DNA from: Streptomyces litmocidini
Lineage (GTDB): Bacteria > Actinomycetota > Actinomycetes > Streptomycetales > Streptomycetaceae
Direction of reading: 5' to 3'
Assembly (NCBI RefSeq): GCF_014649755.1
Contig: NZ_BMTQ01000003.1
Span: 558,001 to 622,000, forward strand
Length of the DNA stretch: 64,000 bases
Each line of letters opens with the position of its first letter. The stretch's first letter is position 1. Made by a program: the position numbers and the translations under genes. Under the pieces are notes generated by a model that saw only the letters and a program-made list of their open reading frames with translations, did not search any database and had not been told where the DNA came from. Below, in pieces: positions 37,627-46,322 of the stretch.

Positions 37627-38327
37627 GAGAGGCGCTGTTCCTGCTGGCCGACCTGTGGATGATCTTCGTCGGCTACTTCTACGGCTGGAAGTTCATCCGC
37701 CGGTACGGCAACTACCTCCTCGGTCTCGAATTGATGGTCGTCGCGACGTCGGGCAGCAACTTCCTGCTCTGGTCGCTGCTCAGTGGTGACAGCGGCAGCC
37801 CCATGTACGCCATCGCGTACTTCTTCGACGCGTTCTCCCGGTCGGTCGGCATCACGCTCATCCTGATCATGGGCCTGATGAAGGTCACCCACCGCTACAA
37901 GCCGAGCGTCGGCGTCGACGTCGCCGTGTTCGGAGTGGCGGTCGTGGCCGGTCTGTTCCTCCGGCCGTTCCACGGCGCGGATCTCCACACCGGCGGCAGC
38001 GCGTTCTGGGTCGCCGTGTTCTACGTCGTCGTCAATCTCCTCACGGCGGTCTTCCTCGGGTACTTCGTCAAGCGGCTCTGGGACGCGGGCGCGAGGTGGC
38101 CGGCGATCTGGACGGGACTGGTCACGGCCGCCGGGACCACCATCGCGATCACCTACGACTTCTTCCCCCTGCCGTTCGACGACGCGAACCGCACGATCTT
38201 CTACACCGCCGCGCTCGCGACGTGGGGCACCCAGGGATTCGTCTACTTCCGCGCCTACCGCGCGCTGCACGAGCGCAACGCGACCTTGGACGCGGCTCCG
38301 GCCCGCGCAACCGAAACCCTCGCATGA
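37623..38327 (+). CDS. Unassigned seven-helix membrane protein
   Basis: A 234-residue protein with about seven hydrophobic helices (roughly 5-22, 28-52, 60-85, 95-117, 125-152, 157-178, 185-205) and a short polar C-terminal tail. Charged or aromatic residues in helices 1-2 (DLWMIFVGYFYGWKFIRRYG) stand out. I recognise no family. The ATG overlaps the amine oxidase stop (ATGA), so it is tightly coupled to that gene. Possible roles are electron transfer, scaffold or substrate movement; nothing in the sequence decides. Confidence 0.8.
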   Translation: MREALFLLADLWMIFVGYFYGWKFIRRYGNYLLGLELMVVATSGSNFLLWSLLSGDSGSPMYAIAYFFDAFSRSVGITLILIMGLMKVTHRYKPSVGVDVAVFGVAVVAGLFLRPFHGADLHTGGSAFWVAVFYVVVNLLTAVFLGYFVKRLWDAGARWPAIWTGLVTAAGTTIAITYDFFPLPFDDANRTIFYTAALATWGTQGFVYFRAYRALHERNATLDAAPARATETLA

Positions 38328-38353
38328 ACCCCGAGAACGAAGAAGGAGTCAGC

Positions 38354-39712
38354 ATGGCGAAGAGGCACGTGTACGCGGTGGTGGACCCCGCCAGCGGCAA
38401 GCTGGTCAAGGAGTACCCCACCGCGACGGACGAGGCCGTCGAGGGGGCGGTCGACGCGGCGGCGGAGTCCTACGCGCAGTGGTCGGGGCAGACCTCCGTG
38501 GAACAGCGCGCCCAGCTGCTGAACACCGTCGCCGCCCTCCACGACGAGCGCAGCGCGCAGCTCGCCGAGATCATCCACCGGGAGATGGGCAAGCCGGTGG
38601 ACGAGGCCGTCGCGGAGGTCGAGTTCAGCGCCTCGATCTACCGGTACTACGCCGAGAACGCGGAGAAGTTCCTCACCGACGAGCCGATCGAGCTCCTCGA
38701 GGGGGAGGGCACCGCTTTCGTCCGTCGCCAGCCGGTCGGCGTGCTGCTGGGGATCATGCCCTGGAACTACCCGTACTACCAGGTGGCCCGGTTCGCCGCG
38801 CCCAACCTCGCGCTGGGCAACACCATCGTGCTCAAGCACGCGTCGCAGTGTCCGGAGTCGTCCGAGGCGCTCCAGCAGCTGTTCACGGACGCGGGCTTCC
38901 CCCAGGGCTGCTACGTCAACGTCCACGCCACCGGCGAGCAGATCGGCCGCGTCATTGCGGACCCCAGGGTGCAGGGCGTCTCCTTCACCGGTTCGGAGCG
39001 GGCCGGCGCGGAGGTAGCCGAGAAGGCCGGGCGCAACCTCAAGAAGGTGGTGCTCGAACTGGGCGGCTCCGACCCCTTCATCGTGCTGTCGACCCAGGAC
39101 CTCGACGCCACGGTCCAGGCGGCGGTCGAGACCCGGTTCGAGAACGCCGGGCAGGCGTGCAACGCCGGGAAGCGCTTCATCGTCGCCGACGACGTCTACG
39201 ACGCCTTCCTCGACAGGTTCACCGAGAAGGTGCTCGCCCTGACCGACGGGCTGGCGCCGCTCTCCTCGGTCGCCGCCGCCGAGTACGTCGAGGAACAGGT
39301 CGAGCGAGCCGTCGCTGACGGGGCGACCTTCGTCTCCGCTCGACAGCGCGAAGGGGCGTACTTCCCGCCCGGCGTCCTGACGGGCGTCTCGCCGACGTCG
39401 CCGTCGGCCGCCGAGGAGCTCTTCGGCCCCGTCGCGACCGTCTACCGCGTCGGATCCGAGGACGAGGCCGTCGAGCTGGCGAACGAGACCCCGTACGGGC
39501 TGGGCTCCTACGTGTTCACGACGGACGCCGAGCAGGCGCTGCGCGTCGCCGACAGGATCGACGCCGGCATGGTCTTCGTCAACGGCGTCGGCCTCGAAGG
39601 CGCGGAACTGCCCTTCGGCGGGGTCAAGCGGTCCGGTTTCGGCCGCGAACTGGGCCGGGGCGGAATCGACGAGTTCGCCAACAAGAAGCTCATCCGCACC
39701 GCTCGGACCTGA
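38354..39712 (+). CDS. NAD(P)-dependent aldehyde dehydrogenase, Sad/YneI-type
   Basis: Oxidises an aldehyde to the acid. The 452-residue protein closely follows E. coli Sad (YneI, succinate-semialdehyde dehydrogenase): GIMPWNYPYYQVARFAAPNL, FTGSERAGAEVAEKAGRNLK, general-base Glu235 in LELGGSDPFIVL, nucleophile Cys269 in NAGQACNAGKRF, and EELFGPVATVYRV. About ten residues found after the nucleophile domain in Sad are absent here (around TDGLAPLSSVAAAEYVEEQV). ATG 38354 follows AGAAGGAG. A semialdehyde substrate arising from the amine oxidase or aminotransferase is likely. Confidence 0.92.
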   Translation: MAKRHVYAVVDPASGKLVKEYPTATDEAVEGAVDAAAESYAQWSGQTSVEQRAQLLNTVAALHDERSAQLAEIIHREMGKPVDEAVAEVEFSASIYRYYAENAEKFLTDEPIELLEGEGTAFVRRQPVGVLLGIMPWNYPYYQVARFAAPNLALGNTIVLKHASQCPESSEALQQLFTDAGFPQGCYVNVHATGEQIGRVIADPRVQGVSFTGSERAGAEVAEKAGRNLKKVVLELGGSDPFIVLSTQDLDATVQAAVETRFENAGQACNAGKRFIVADDVYDAFLDRFTEKVLALTDGLAPLSSVAAAEYVEEQVERAVADGATFVSARQREGAYFPPGVLTGVSPTSPSAAEELFGPVATVYRVGSEDEAVELANETPYGLGSYVFTTDAEQALRVADRIDAGMVFVNGVGLEGAELPFGGVKRSGFGRELGRGGIDEFANKKLIRTART

Positions 39713-39741
39713 TCGCCACAGCGCACAGAAGGGAACCCGTC

Positions 39742-40857
39742 ATGACCGTCGAATTCGACGCCGCCGTCTTCAGGACGCCGAACGAACCGCTGACCATCGA
39801 AAGAGTGACCCTCCCCTCGACGCCTCCGCCCGGCGAGGTGCTCGTGCGGCTCAAAGCGAGCGGGGTGTGTCACAGCGACCTCCACGTGCTCGTGGGCGAA
39901 TGGGAGGTGCCTTCGCCGATGGTCCTCGGCCATGAAGGGGCCGGGATCGTCGAGAGCGTCGGCGAAGGCGTCACGACACTGAAGAAGGGCGACCACGTCG
40001 TGCTGTCGTGGACGCCTTCGTGCCGCCGCTGCCGCTATTGCATCAGCGGCAGGCCCGTCCTGTGCGACATGGTCAGCCGGCACTCGGCGAACCACCTGTC
40101 GTTCGACGGCCGGACCCGGATCACGTCCGCGGACGAGGGCGACGTCTACAGCTTCGCCGGCCTCGGAACGTTCGGCCAGTACACCCTCGTGCCCGAATCA
40201 GCCGCGATCGCCATCCGGGACGACGCCCCGTTCGAACAGTCGGCCCTGGTCGGATGCGCCGTCACGACCGGCGTCGGCGCGGCCGTCAACACCGCCAAGG
40301 TGCGTCCGAGCGACACCGTGCTGGTCCTCGGCTGCGGCGGCGTCGGGCTGAACGCGATCCAGGGTGCCCGGCTCGCCGGCGCCCGGAAGATCATCGCCGC
40401 GGACATCTCCGACGAGAAGCTCGAGCAGGCACGCGTCTTCGGCGCGACCGACCTGATCAACAACGCCCGCGAGGACTTCGCCGACAGGGTGCGCCGGCTC
40501 ACCGACGGACGCGGCGTGGAGATCGCCATCGAGGCCATCGGGCTGCCCCGCACCATCGAGTCGGCCTACGAGGTCCTGGCCCGAGGCGGCACGGCGGTGG
40601 TCGCCGGGCAGGTGGCGGACGGCGTGAGGATCTCCATCGACCCCTTCGTCATGTCCGATCAGGAGCTTTCGCTGATCGGCTCGAACTACGGCTCCAGCAA
40701 GCCGGATTCCGACTTCCCCATGCTGATCGACCACTACATGAACGACCGCATCGATCTCGACTCCCTCGTGACGCGCGTGATCGATCTGAAGGACGTCAAC
40801 GAGGCGTTCGACCAGATGAAGCGCGGCATCGGCATCCGTTCGGTGATCACGTACTGA
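39742..40857 (+). CDS. Zinc-dependent alcohol dehydrogenase (class III/NDMA-like)
   Basis: A medium-chain dehydrogenase of 371 residues. Catalytic zinc ligands are C43 (GVCHSD) and H64 (GHEGAG); the structural zinc has C94, C97, C100 and C108. The nucleotide fold shows VLVLGCGGVGLNAIQGARLA and IIAADISDEKLEQA, with Asp marking NAD preference. The sequence is most like the actinobacterial group that includes NDMA-dependent, mycofactocin-linked dehydrogenases, but no mycofactocin genes are seen here. It lies 29 bp after the aldehyde dehydrogenase gene, so alcohol-to-aldehyde-to-acid oxidation is plausible. Confidence 0.9.
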   Translation: MTVEFDAAVFRTPNEPLTIERVTLPSTPPPGEVLVRLKASGVCHSDLHVLVGEWEVPSPMVLGHEGAGIVESVGEGVTTLKKGDHVVLSWTPSCRRCRYCISGRPVLCDMVSRHSANHLSFDGRTRITSADEGDVYSFAGLGTFGQYTLVPESAAIAIRDDAPFEQSALVGCAVTTGVGAAVNTAKVRPSDTVLVLGCGGVGLNAIQGARLAGARKIIAADISDEKLEQARVFGATDLINNAREDFADRVRRLTDGRGVEIAIEAIGLPRTIESAYEVLARGGTAVVAGQVADGVRISIDPFVMSDQELSLIGSNYGSSKPDSDFPMLIDHYMNDRIDLDSLVTRVIDLKDVNEAFDQMKRGIGIRSVITY

Positions 40858-40874
40858 AAGGCGGGGGCAATCCC

Positions 40875-42131
40875 ATGGCCCTGGAATCATCACGCTCGGC
40901 CTTCGAGCGAGCCCGCCGCAGCGTCGGCGGGGGTGTGGGGTCGGGCCTGCGCGCCGCGATGCCTCCCCATCCGCTCTTCGTGCAAGAAGCACGGGGCGCG
41001 CACGTCTGGGACCTGGACGGCGACCGGTACATCGACTACGTGATGGCCTGGGGCCCGCTCGTCCTCGGTCACGGTGACCCGCGGGTGGTTTCCGCGGTGT
41101 CCGAGGTCGCGAAGAAGATGCAGGTCGTCGGCACCGGCCACCGGCTCGAATACCTCGCGGCGGAAGCGGTCCTCGAGGCCGTGCCGCACGGTGAGCGACT
41201 GCTGTGGAGCAACACGGGGACCGAAGCGGTGCAGGTGGCGCTGCGCCTCGCGCGGGCCGCCACCGGGCGGCGCCGTGTCCTCAAGTTCGCCAAGAGCTAC
41301 CACGGCTGGCACGACACCGTGTACGCCGGGATGTCCGAGGACGACTGCGGCCGCCCCGCGGCTCCCGGCGGGCCGGGGCAGTCGACCAGCGTCCTTGACG
41401 ACCTGGTCGTGGCGCGCTTCAACGACGTCCAGCTGGCCGAACGCCTGCTGAGCGAGTCCGTCGAGCGCGACATCGCGGCCGTGCTCGTCGACCCGGTGAT
41501 GAGCAACGCCGGCGTCGAAGCACCCACACCGCAGTTCCTGTCCACGCTGCGGACCCTCTGCGACCGGCACGGCGTCGTCCTCGTCTTCGACGAGGTGATC
41601 GCCGGGTTCCGGATCGCACGGGGCGGGGCGGCCGAGAAGTACGGCGTGCTCCCCGACCTGTCCGTCTTCGGGAAGGCGATGGCCGGCGGTTTCACCCAGA
41701 GCGCCGTCGTCGGCCGGGCGGAGCTGGTCGATCAGGTGACGGCCGGCGTCGTCCATGCCGGAACCTTCAACGCCAACCCGATCGCACTGGCGGCCGTCGA
41801 GGCGACGATGCGCGTCCTGGCCGATCCCGCGGTCTACGAGCTGCTCGAACGGACCTCGTCCGAGTTCGAGGCCCTCGTCGGTGGCGTGCTCGGCTCGTCT
41901 CCCGACTTCGGCCGCTTCAACCGGGTCGGCTCGCTCCTCCAGTACGTCCCCGCCGGCGGGGCCACCGGGCTCCACGGAACCGGCGGGATCTGGACCACGA
42001 TCCTCGAAGGGATGCTGCGGCAGGGCTTCCTGTTCATGCCGTCCGGCAAGGTCTTCCTCAGCACGGCGCACACCACCGCCGACATCGAGGCGACGGCCGA
42101 GGCCCTCGACCGGCTCCTGCGGAAGCTGTGA
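40875..42131 (+). CDS. Class III PLP-dependent aminotransferase (GSA-aminomutase-like)
   Basis: A 418-residue PLP enzyme. It has LLWSNTGTEAVQVALRLARA, the cofactor Asp (D239) in LVFDEVIAGFRIARGG and the Schiff-base Lys (K267) in LSVFGKAMAGGF. This pattern is that of glutamate-1-semialdehyde aminomutase relatives, many of which are omega-transaminases. Its position in a catabolic run makes a transaminase for an amine or amino acid more likely than a haem-pathway role. ATG 40875 is weakly preceded by GGGGGC. A 99-bp gap follows, the largest within the run. Confidence 0.88.
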   Translation: MALESSRSAFERARRSVGGGVGSGLRAAMPPHPLFVQEARGAHVWDLDGDRYIDYVMAWGPLVLGHGDPRVVSAVSEVAKKMQVVGTGHRLEYLAAEAVLEAVPHGERLLWSNTGTEAVQVALRLARAATGRRRVLKFAKSYHGWHDTVYAGMSEDDCGRPAAPGGPGQSTSVLDDLVVARFNDVQLAERLLSESVERDIAAVLVDPVMSNAGVEAPTPQFLSTLRTLCDRHGVVLVFDEVIAGFRIARGGAAEKYGVLPDLSVFGKAMAGGFTQSAVVGRAELVDQVTAGVVHAGTFNANPIALAAVEATMRVLADPAVYELLERTSSEFEALVGGVLGSSPDFGRFNRVGSLLQYVPAGGATGLHGTGGIWTTILEGMLRQGFLFMPSGKVFLSTAHTTADIEATAEALDRLLRKL

Positions 42132-42230
42132 CGTCCGCACCGAGCCACGTATAACGCCCCACCCACCCCGGGCCAGGCCGCATGTCCCGTTCCCCGCGGC
42201 CTGGCCCGGTCCACCACCCCGGAAGACACC

Positions 42231-43787
42231 ATGCTGAACCTCTCGGTCCTGCTCGAGGACTCCGCCCGCACGCACCCGAACCGGGACGCGGTGGTCCTCG
42301 GCCCGACGCGCCTCACCTACGCCCAGGTCGACGCCGCCGCGAACCGGATCGCCAACCTGCTGGTCGACCGCGGCATCTGGCCCGGCGACAAGGTCGCGCT
42401 CAGTTGTCCGAACCTGCCCTGGTTCCCGATCGTCTACTACGGGATCCTCAAGGCCGGCGCCGTCGTCGTGCCCCTCAACATCCTGCTCAAGGGCCGGGAG
42501 GTCGCCTACCACCTCGCCGACTCGGAGGCGAAGGCGTACTTCTGCTTCGAGGGCGACGCGGGTCTGCCGATGGGCGCGGAGGGACACGCCGGGTTCACCG
42601 AGGCCCCGGGCTGCGAGCACTTCTTCCTCATCACCGCCGACCCCTCGGCGGAAAGCCCGATCGAGGGCGTCGAGACCATGGGCGCCGCGCTGCGGGGCAC
42701 GGCGACGACGTTCGACAGCATCGGGACCTCGGGGGACGACCCGGCCGTGCTCCTCTACACGAGCGGTACGACGGGACAGGCGAAGGGCGCCGAACTCACC
42801 CACGCCAACCTGGTCCTCAACGCCCTCGCGTGCAACCGGCTGTTGGAGAACCGGCTGGCCCTGGACACCCATCTGGTCGTGCTGCCGCTGTTCCACTCCT
42901 TCGGCGCGACCGTGCAGATGAACGCCGGCTTCTCGACGGCGAGCACCCTGGTGCTGCTGCCACGGTTCGACGCCCGGCAGGCGGTGTCCCTGATGCAGCG
43001 GGAGGAGATCACCTTCTTCGCGGGCGTCCCCACCATGTGGTGGGGACTGTTGCAGGCGCTCACCGACGACGTCGACGTCGAAAGGATCGCGAGGAACCTG
43101 CGCGCCGGTGTCTCCGGCGGTGCCTCGCTCCCCGCGGAGCTCATCAGACAGGTCGGGGAGCGGCTGGGCGTCCAGGTCCTGGAGGGCTACGGCCTCTCCG
43201 AGACCTCACCGGCGGTGACCTTCAGCGATCCGGCGCGGGAGCCCCGGCCCGGGTCGATCGGCGTGCCGATCTGGGGCGTCGAGGTCAAGCTCGTCAAGCC
43301 GGACTGGTCGGAGGTCGAGGACGACGGCACGGGCGGCGCCGTCGGGGAGATCGCGGTCAGGGGCCACAACGTGATGAAGGGCTACCACGGCCGCCCCGAG
43401 GACACCGCCGACGCGGTCAGGGACGGCTGGTTCCGCACCGGCGACCTGGCCCGCAGGGACAAGGACGGCTTCTACTACATCGTCGACCGGGCGAAGGACC
43501 TGATCATCCGCGGCGGCTTCAACGTCTACCCGCGCGAGATCGAGGAGGTCCTGATGACGCACCCCGCGATCAGCCTGGCCGCGGTCGTCGGCGTGCCGCA
43601 CGAGAGCCACGGCGAGGAGATCAAGGCGTTCGTCATCCTCGACCGCGGCGCCGAGGCCCGCCCCGACGAGCTGATCGCCTGGGGCAAGGAGCAGATGGCC
43701 GGCTACAAGTACCCGCGCATCGTGGAGATCGTCGAAACGCTGCCGATGACGTCCACCGGAAAGATCCTCAAGCGCGAACTCGCGTGA
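42231..43787 (+). CDS. Acyl-CoA ligase (AMP-binding), fatty-acid type
   Basis: Activates a carboxylic acid with ATP and CoA through an acyl-AMP. The 518-residue protein has the P-loop LLYTSGTTGQAKGAEL, the A5 motif GYGLSETSPAV, A7-A8 YYIVDRAKDLIIRGGFNVYP and the final catalytic Lys motif TSTGKILKREL. Resemblance is to medium/long-chain ligases (FadD type). A first AMP-ligase followed by a second, dissimilar one suggests two acids are produced by the pathway. Confidence 0.92.
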   Translation: MLNLSVLLEDSARTHPNRDAVVLGPTRLTYAQVDAAANRIANLLVDRGIWPGDKVALSCPNLPWFPIVYYGILKAGAVVVPLNILLKGREVAYHLADSEAKAYFCFEGDAGLPMGAEGHAGFTEAPGCEHFFLITADPSAESPIEGVETMGAALRGTATTFDSIGTSGDDPAVLLYTSGTTGQAKGAELTHANLVLNALACNRLLENRLALDTHLVVLPLFHSFGATVQMNAGFSTASTLVLLPRFDARQAVSLMQREEITFFAGVPTMWWGLLQALTDDVDVERIARNLRAGVSGGASLPAELIRQVGERLGVQVLEGYGLSETSPAVTFSDPAREPRPGSIGVPIWGVEVKLVKPDWSEVEDDGTGGAVGEIAVRGHNVMKGYHGRPEDTADAVRDGWFRTGDLARRDKDGFYYIVDRAKDLIIRGGFNVYPREIEEVLMTHPAISLAAVVGVPHESHGEEIKAFVILDRGAEARPDELIAWGKEQMAGYKYPRIVEIVETLPMTSTGKILKRELA

Positions 43788-43829
43788 CCGGCACGACAAG
43801 CGCATTCATACGGGTGGGAAGGACGGCAG

Positions 43830-45509
43830 ATGACAGTGGACGAGGGTCGGCGGAGGGACGCGTTCCCCAGTGGGTCCGACGAGGGGTCGGCTGCGTCCCC
43901 CGACTCGCTCGTGGCCGCCTGGAAGGCGCGCGTGGCGAAGAATCCGGACGGCACGGCGCTCCGTTACTTCGACGGTGCCCTGTCCGCGCGGGAGGTGGAC
44001 GCGGCGTCGGACGCCCTGGCCGCCGCGTTCGAGGCCCGCGGGACCGGACGGGGTGACCGCGTCGGCATCTACCTGCAGAACGTTCCGCAGTACGCGCTGG
44101 TGCTGCTGGCCCTGTGGAAGCTGGGGGCCACGGCACTGGGCCTCAACCCGATGTACCGGCGCCAGGAGTTGCGCCGGATCATCGACGACTCCGGGGCGGT
44201 CGGGGTCGTCTGCGCGGACGCGGACGTCCACGAGACGCTCGGCACGCTGGCGGGGAGCACGGTCCGATGGCTGGTCAGCACCTCGGCGCTGGACTACCAG
44301 ACCCGCAACGATCCGCGGGTCTTCGCGACGACCGGGCGGCACGCCCCGGCGCCGGACGGCGACCTGGTGGCCCTGATCGGCGAGTTCGAGGGCCGCGGCC
44401 CCTCGCCCGTGGAGCCGACCCGCGACGACGTCGCGTTCCTGACGTACACGTCGGGAACGACGGGGCCGCCGAAGGGCGCCATGAACACCCACGGCAACGT
44501 CCTGAGCGTGGTGGCGACCTGCGCGTCGTGGATGGGGGTGGGCGACGGGGACGTCGTGCTCGCCGTGGCCCCGCTGTTCCACATCACCGGCGCGGTGGTC
44601 AACGCCACGATCTCCCTGCTCACCGACACCACGCTCGTCCTGGCGGGCCGGTTCCACCCCGAGGTCGCCCTGGAGGCCTTCGCCGAGCACGGGGTGACCT
44701 ACACGATCGGCTCCATCACGGCGTACAACGCGATCTACGAGCTCCCGCAGGCCGGACCGGAGCACTTCGCGTCGGTGAAGGCCCTGTACTCCGGGGGCGC
44801 GCCGATCCCGCCGGCGACCGTCGAGCGGTTCCGGGAGCGGTTCGGCGTCTACCTCCACAACGGCTACGGGATGACGGAGACGACGTCCGCCGTCATCGCC
44901 GTGCCTCCGGGAAGCAGGGCCCCCGTCCACCTGCCGAGCGGAACGCTGTCCGTCGGCAAGCCGCTGCCGCACCTCACGGCACGCGTCGTGGACCTGCACG
45001 GCGCCCCGGTGCCCGGCGGGGAGCAGGGCGAACTCGAACTGAGCGGGCCGCAGGTGGTGCCCGGGTACTGGGGCAAGCCCGAGGCCACCCGCCACACGAT
45101 GCCGGAGGGCCGGCTCCGTACCGGCGACGTCGCCGTCATCGACGAGGAGGGCTGGGTCTACCTGGTGGACCGGCTCAAGGACCAGATCAACGTGTCCGGG
45201 TACAAGGTCTGGCCGCGCGAGGTCGAGGACGCGCTGTACGAGCACCCGTCGGTCCTCGAGGCCGCGGTCGTCGGGCAGCCGGACGAGTACCGCGGAGAGA
45301 CCGTCGTCGCCTACGTCTCGCTCAAGGCGGGTCTGAACGCGACGGCGGAGGAGCTGATCGCCTTCTCCCGCGACCGGCTGGCCGCCTACAAGTGTCCCCG
45401 CACGATCCACTTCATCGCCGACCTGCCCAAGACCCAGAGCGGCAAGATCCGGCGCGCCGAGCTCCGCGGCGTCGACGGCACCGGGCCGGCGACGCCCCCG
45501 AAGGACTGA
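43830..45509 (+). CDS. Second acyl-CoA ligase (AMP-binding)
   Basis: A 559-residue ANL-family ligase with its own motif set: FLTYTSGTTGPPKGAMN, NGYGMTETTSAV, VYLVDRLKDQINVSGYKVWP and TQSGKIRRAEL with the catalytic Lys. It shares only general family features with the preceding ligase. It starts 42 bp after it, and its stop is 3 bp from the SDR gene start, so translation is probably linked. Like LvaE in the levulinate pathway, it could prepare the CoA thioester for the dehydrogenase/kinase pair downstream. Confidence 0.92.
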   Translation: MTVDEGRRRDAFPSGSDEGSAASPDSLVAAWKARVAKNPDGTALRYFDGALSAREVDAASDALAAAFEARGTGRGDRVGIYLQNVPQYALVLLALWKLGATALGLNPMYRRQELRRIIDDSGAVGVVCADADVHETLGTLAGSTVRWLVSTSALDYQTRNDPRVFATTGRHAPAPDGDLVALIGEFEGRGPSPVEPTRDDVAFLTYTSGTTGPPKGAMNTHGNVLSVVATCASWMGVGDGDVVLAVAPLFHITGAVVNATISLLTDTTLVLAGRFHPEVALEAFAEHGVTYTIGSITAYNAIYELPQAGPEHFASVKALYSGGAPIPPATVERFRERFGVYLHNGYGMTETTSAVIAVPPGSRAPVHLPSGTLSVGKPLPHLTARVVDLHGAPVPGGEQGELELSGPQVVPGYWGKPEATRHTMPEGRLRTGDVAVIDEEGWVYLVDRLKDQINVSGYKVWPREVEDALYEHPSVLEAAVVGQPDEYRGETVVAYVSLKAGLNATAEELIAFSRDRLAAYKCPRTIHFIADLPKTQSGKIRRAELRGVDGTGPATPPKD

Positions 45510-45512
45510 TCC

Positions 45513-46295
45513 ATGAACGAGAACCACACCGACCGGGGCCGTTTCTCGGGCCGCACCGCCATCGTGACCGGAGCGAGCCGGGGCATCGGCCTCGCCGTCG
45601 CCGAACGGCTCGTCGCCGAAGGGGCGCGCGTGTGCCTGACCGCGCGCAAGGCCGGGCCGCTCGAAGAGGCCGCCGCAGCTCTCCCCCGGGGCAGCGTCAT
45701 CACCGTCGCCGGCAGGGCGGACGACCCCGAGCACCGCCGCGAGGTCTTCGACACCGTCGCACGCGAGTTCGGCGGACTGGACGTCCTCGTGAACAACGCG
45801 GGCATCAACCCGGCGTACGGCCCCGTCGTCGGCCTGGACCTCGACGTCGCCCGCAAGGTCCTCGAGGTCAACGTCCTCGCCACCCTCGCCTGGGTGCAGG
45901 ACGCGGTGGCCCACCCGAAGCTCGGTTTCACCGACCGCCGCGGCACCGTCGTGAACCTCTCCTCGGTGACCGGCGACACCCCCGCGCCCGGCATCGGCCT
46001 GTACGGCGTGAGCAAGGCGGCGGTGTCCCACCTGACCAGGACCCTGGCCGTCGAGCTCGGCCCGGAGGTCCGCGTCAACGCCGTCGCACCGGCGGTGGTG
46101 AAAACCCGGTTCGCCGAAGCCCTGTACGAGGGCAAGGAGGCCGAGGTGGCCGCGGAGTACCCCCTGGGACGCCTCGGCGTCCCGTCGGACATCGCCTCCG
46201 CCGTGGCCTACCTGGCCTCGGAGGACTCCTCCTGGGTCACCGGTCACATCCTCACCGTCGACGGTGGCCTCACGGTCGCCGGCGGCACCGCGTAA
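45513..46295 (+). CDS. Short-chain dehydrogenase/reductase (FabG-like)
   Basis: A 260-residue classical SDR: TGASRGIGLAVAERL for NAD(P), NNAG, active-site Ser151 (NLSSVTGD), Tyr164 and Lys168 (YGVSK), and a C-terminal VTGHILTVDGGLTVAGG. It would interconvert a hydroxyl and a keto group, for example on a hydroxyacyl-CoA. In the Lva levulinate cluster an SDR (LvaD) accompanies the kinase and acyl-CoA dehydrogenase, as here. Confidence 0.92.
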   Translation: MNENHTDRGRFSGRTAIVTGASRGIGLAVAERLVAEGARVCLTARKAGPLEEAAAALPRGSVITVAGRADDPEHRREVFDTVAREFGGLDVLVNNAGINPAYGPVVGLDLDVARKVLEVNVLATLAWVQDAVAHPKLGFTDRRGTVVNLSSVTGDTPAPGIGLYGVSKAAVSHLTRTLAVELGPEVRVNAVAPAVVKTRFAEALYEGKEAEVAAEYPLGRLGVPSDIASAVAYLASEDSSWVTGHILTVDGGLTVAGGTA

Positions 46296-46322
46296 ACCGC
46301 GCTCACCCGACAAAGGACAGCC

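Noticed and set aside
39742..40857. Mycofactocin locus suggested by the NDMA-like alcohol dehydrogenase
   Set aside because: No radical SAM, precursor peptide or other mycofactocin gene is present in the window.
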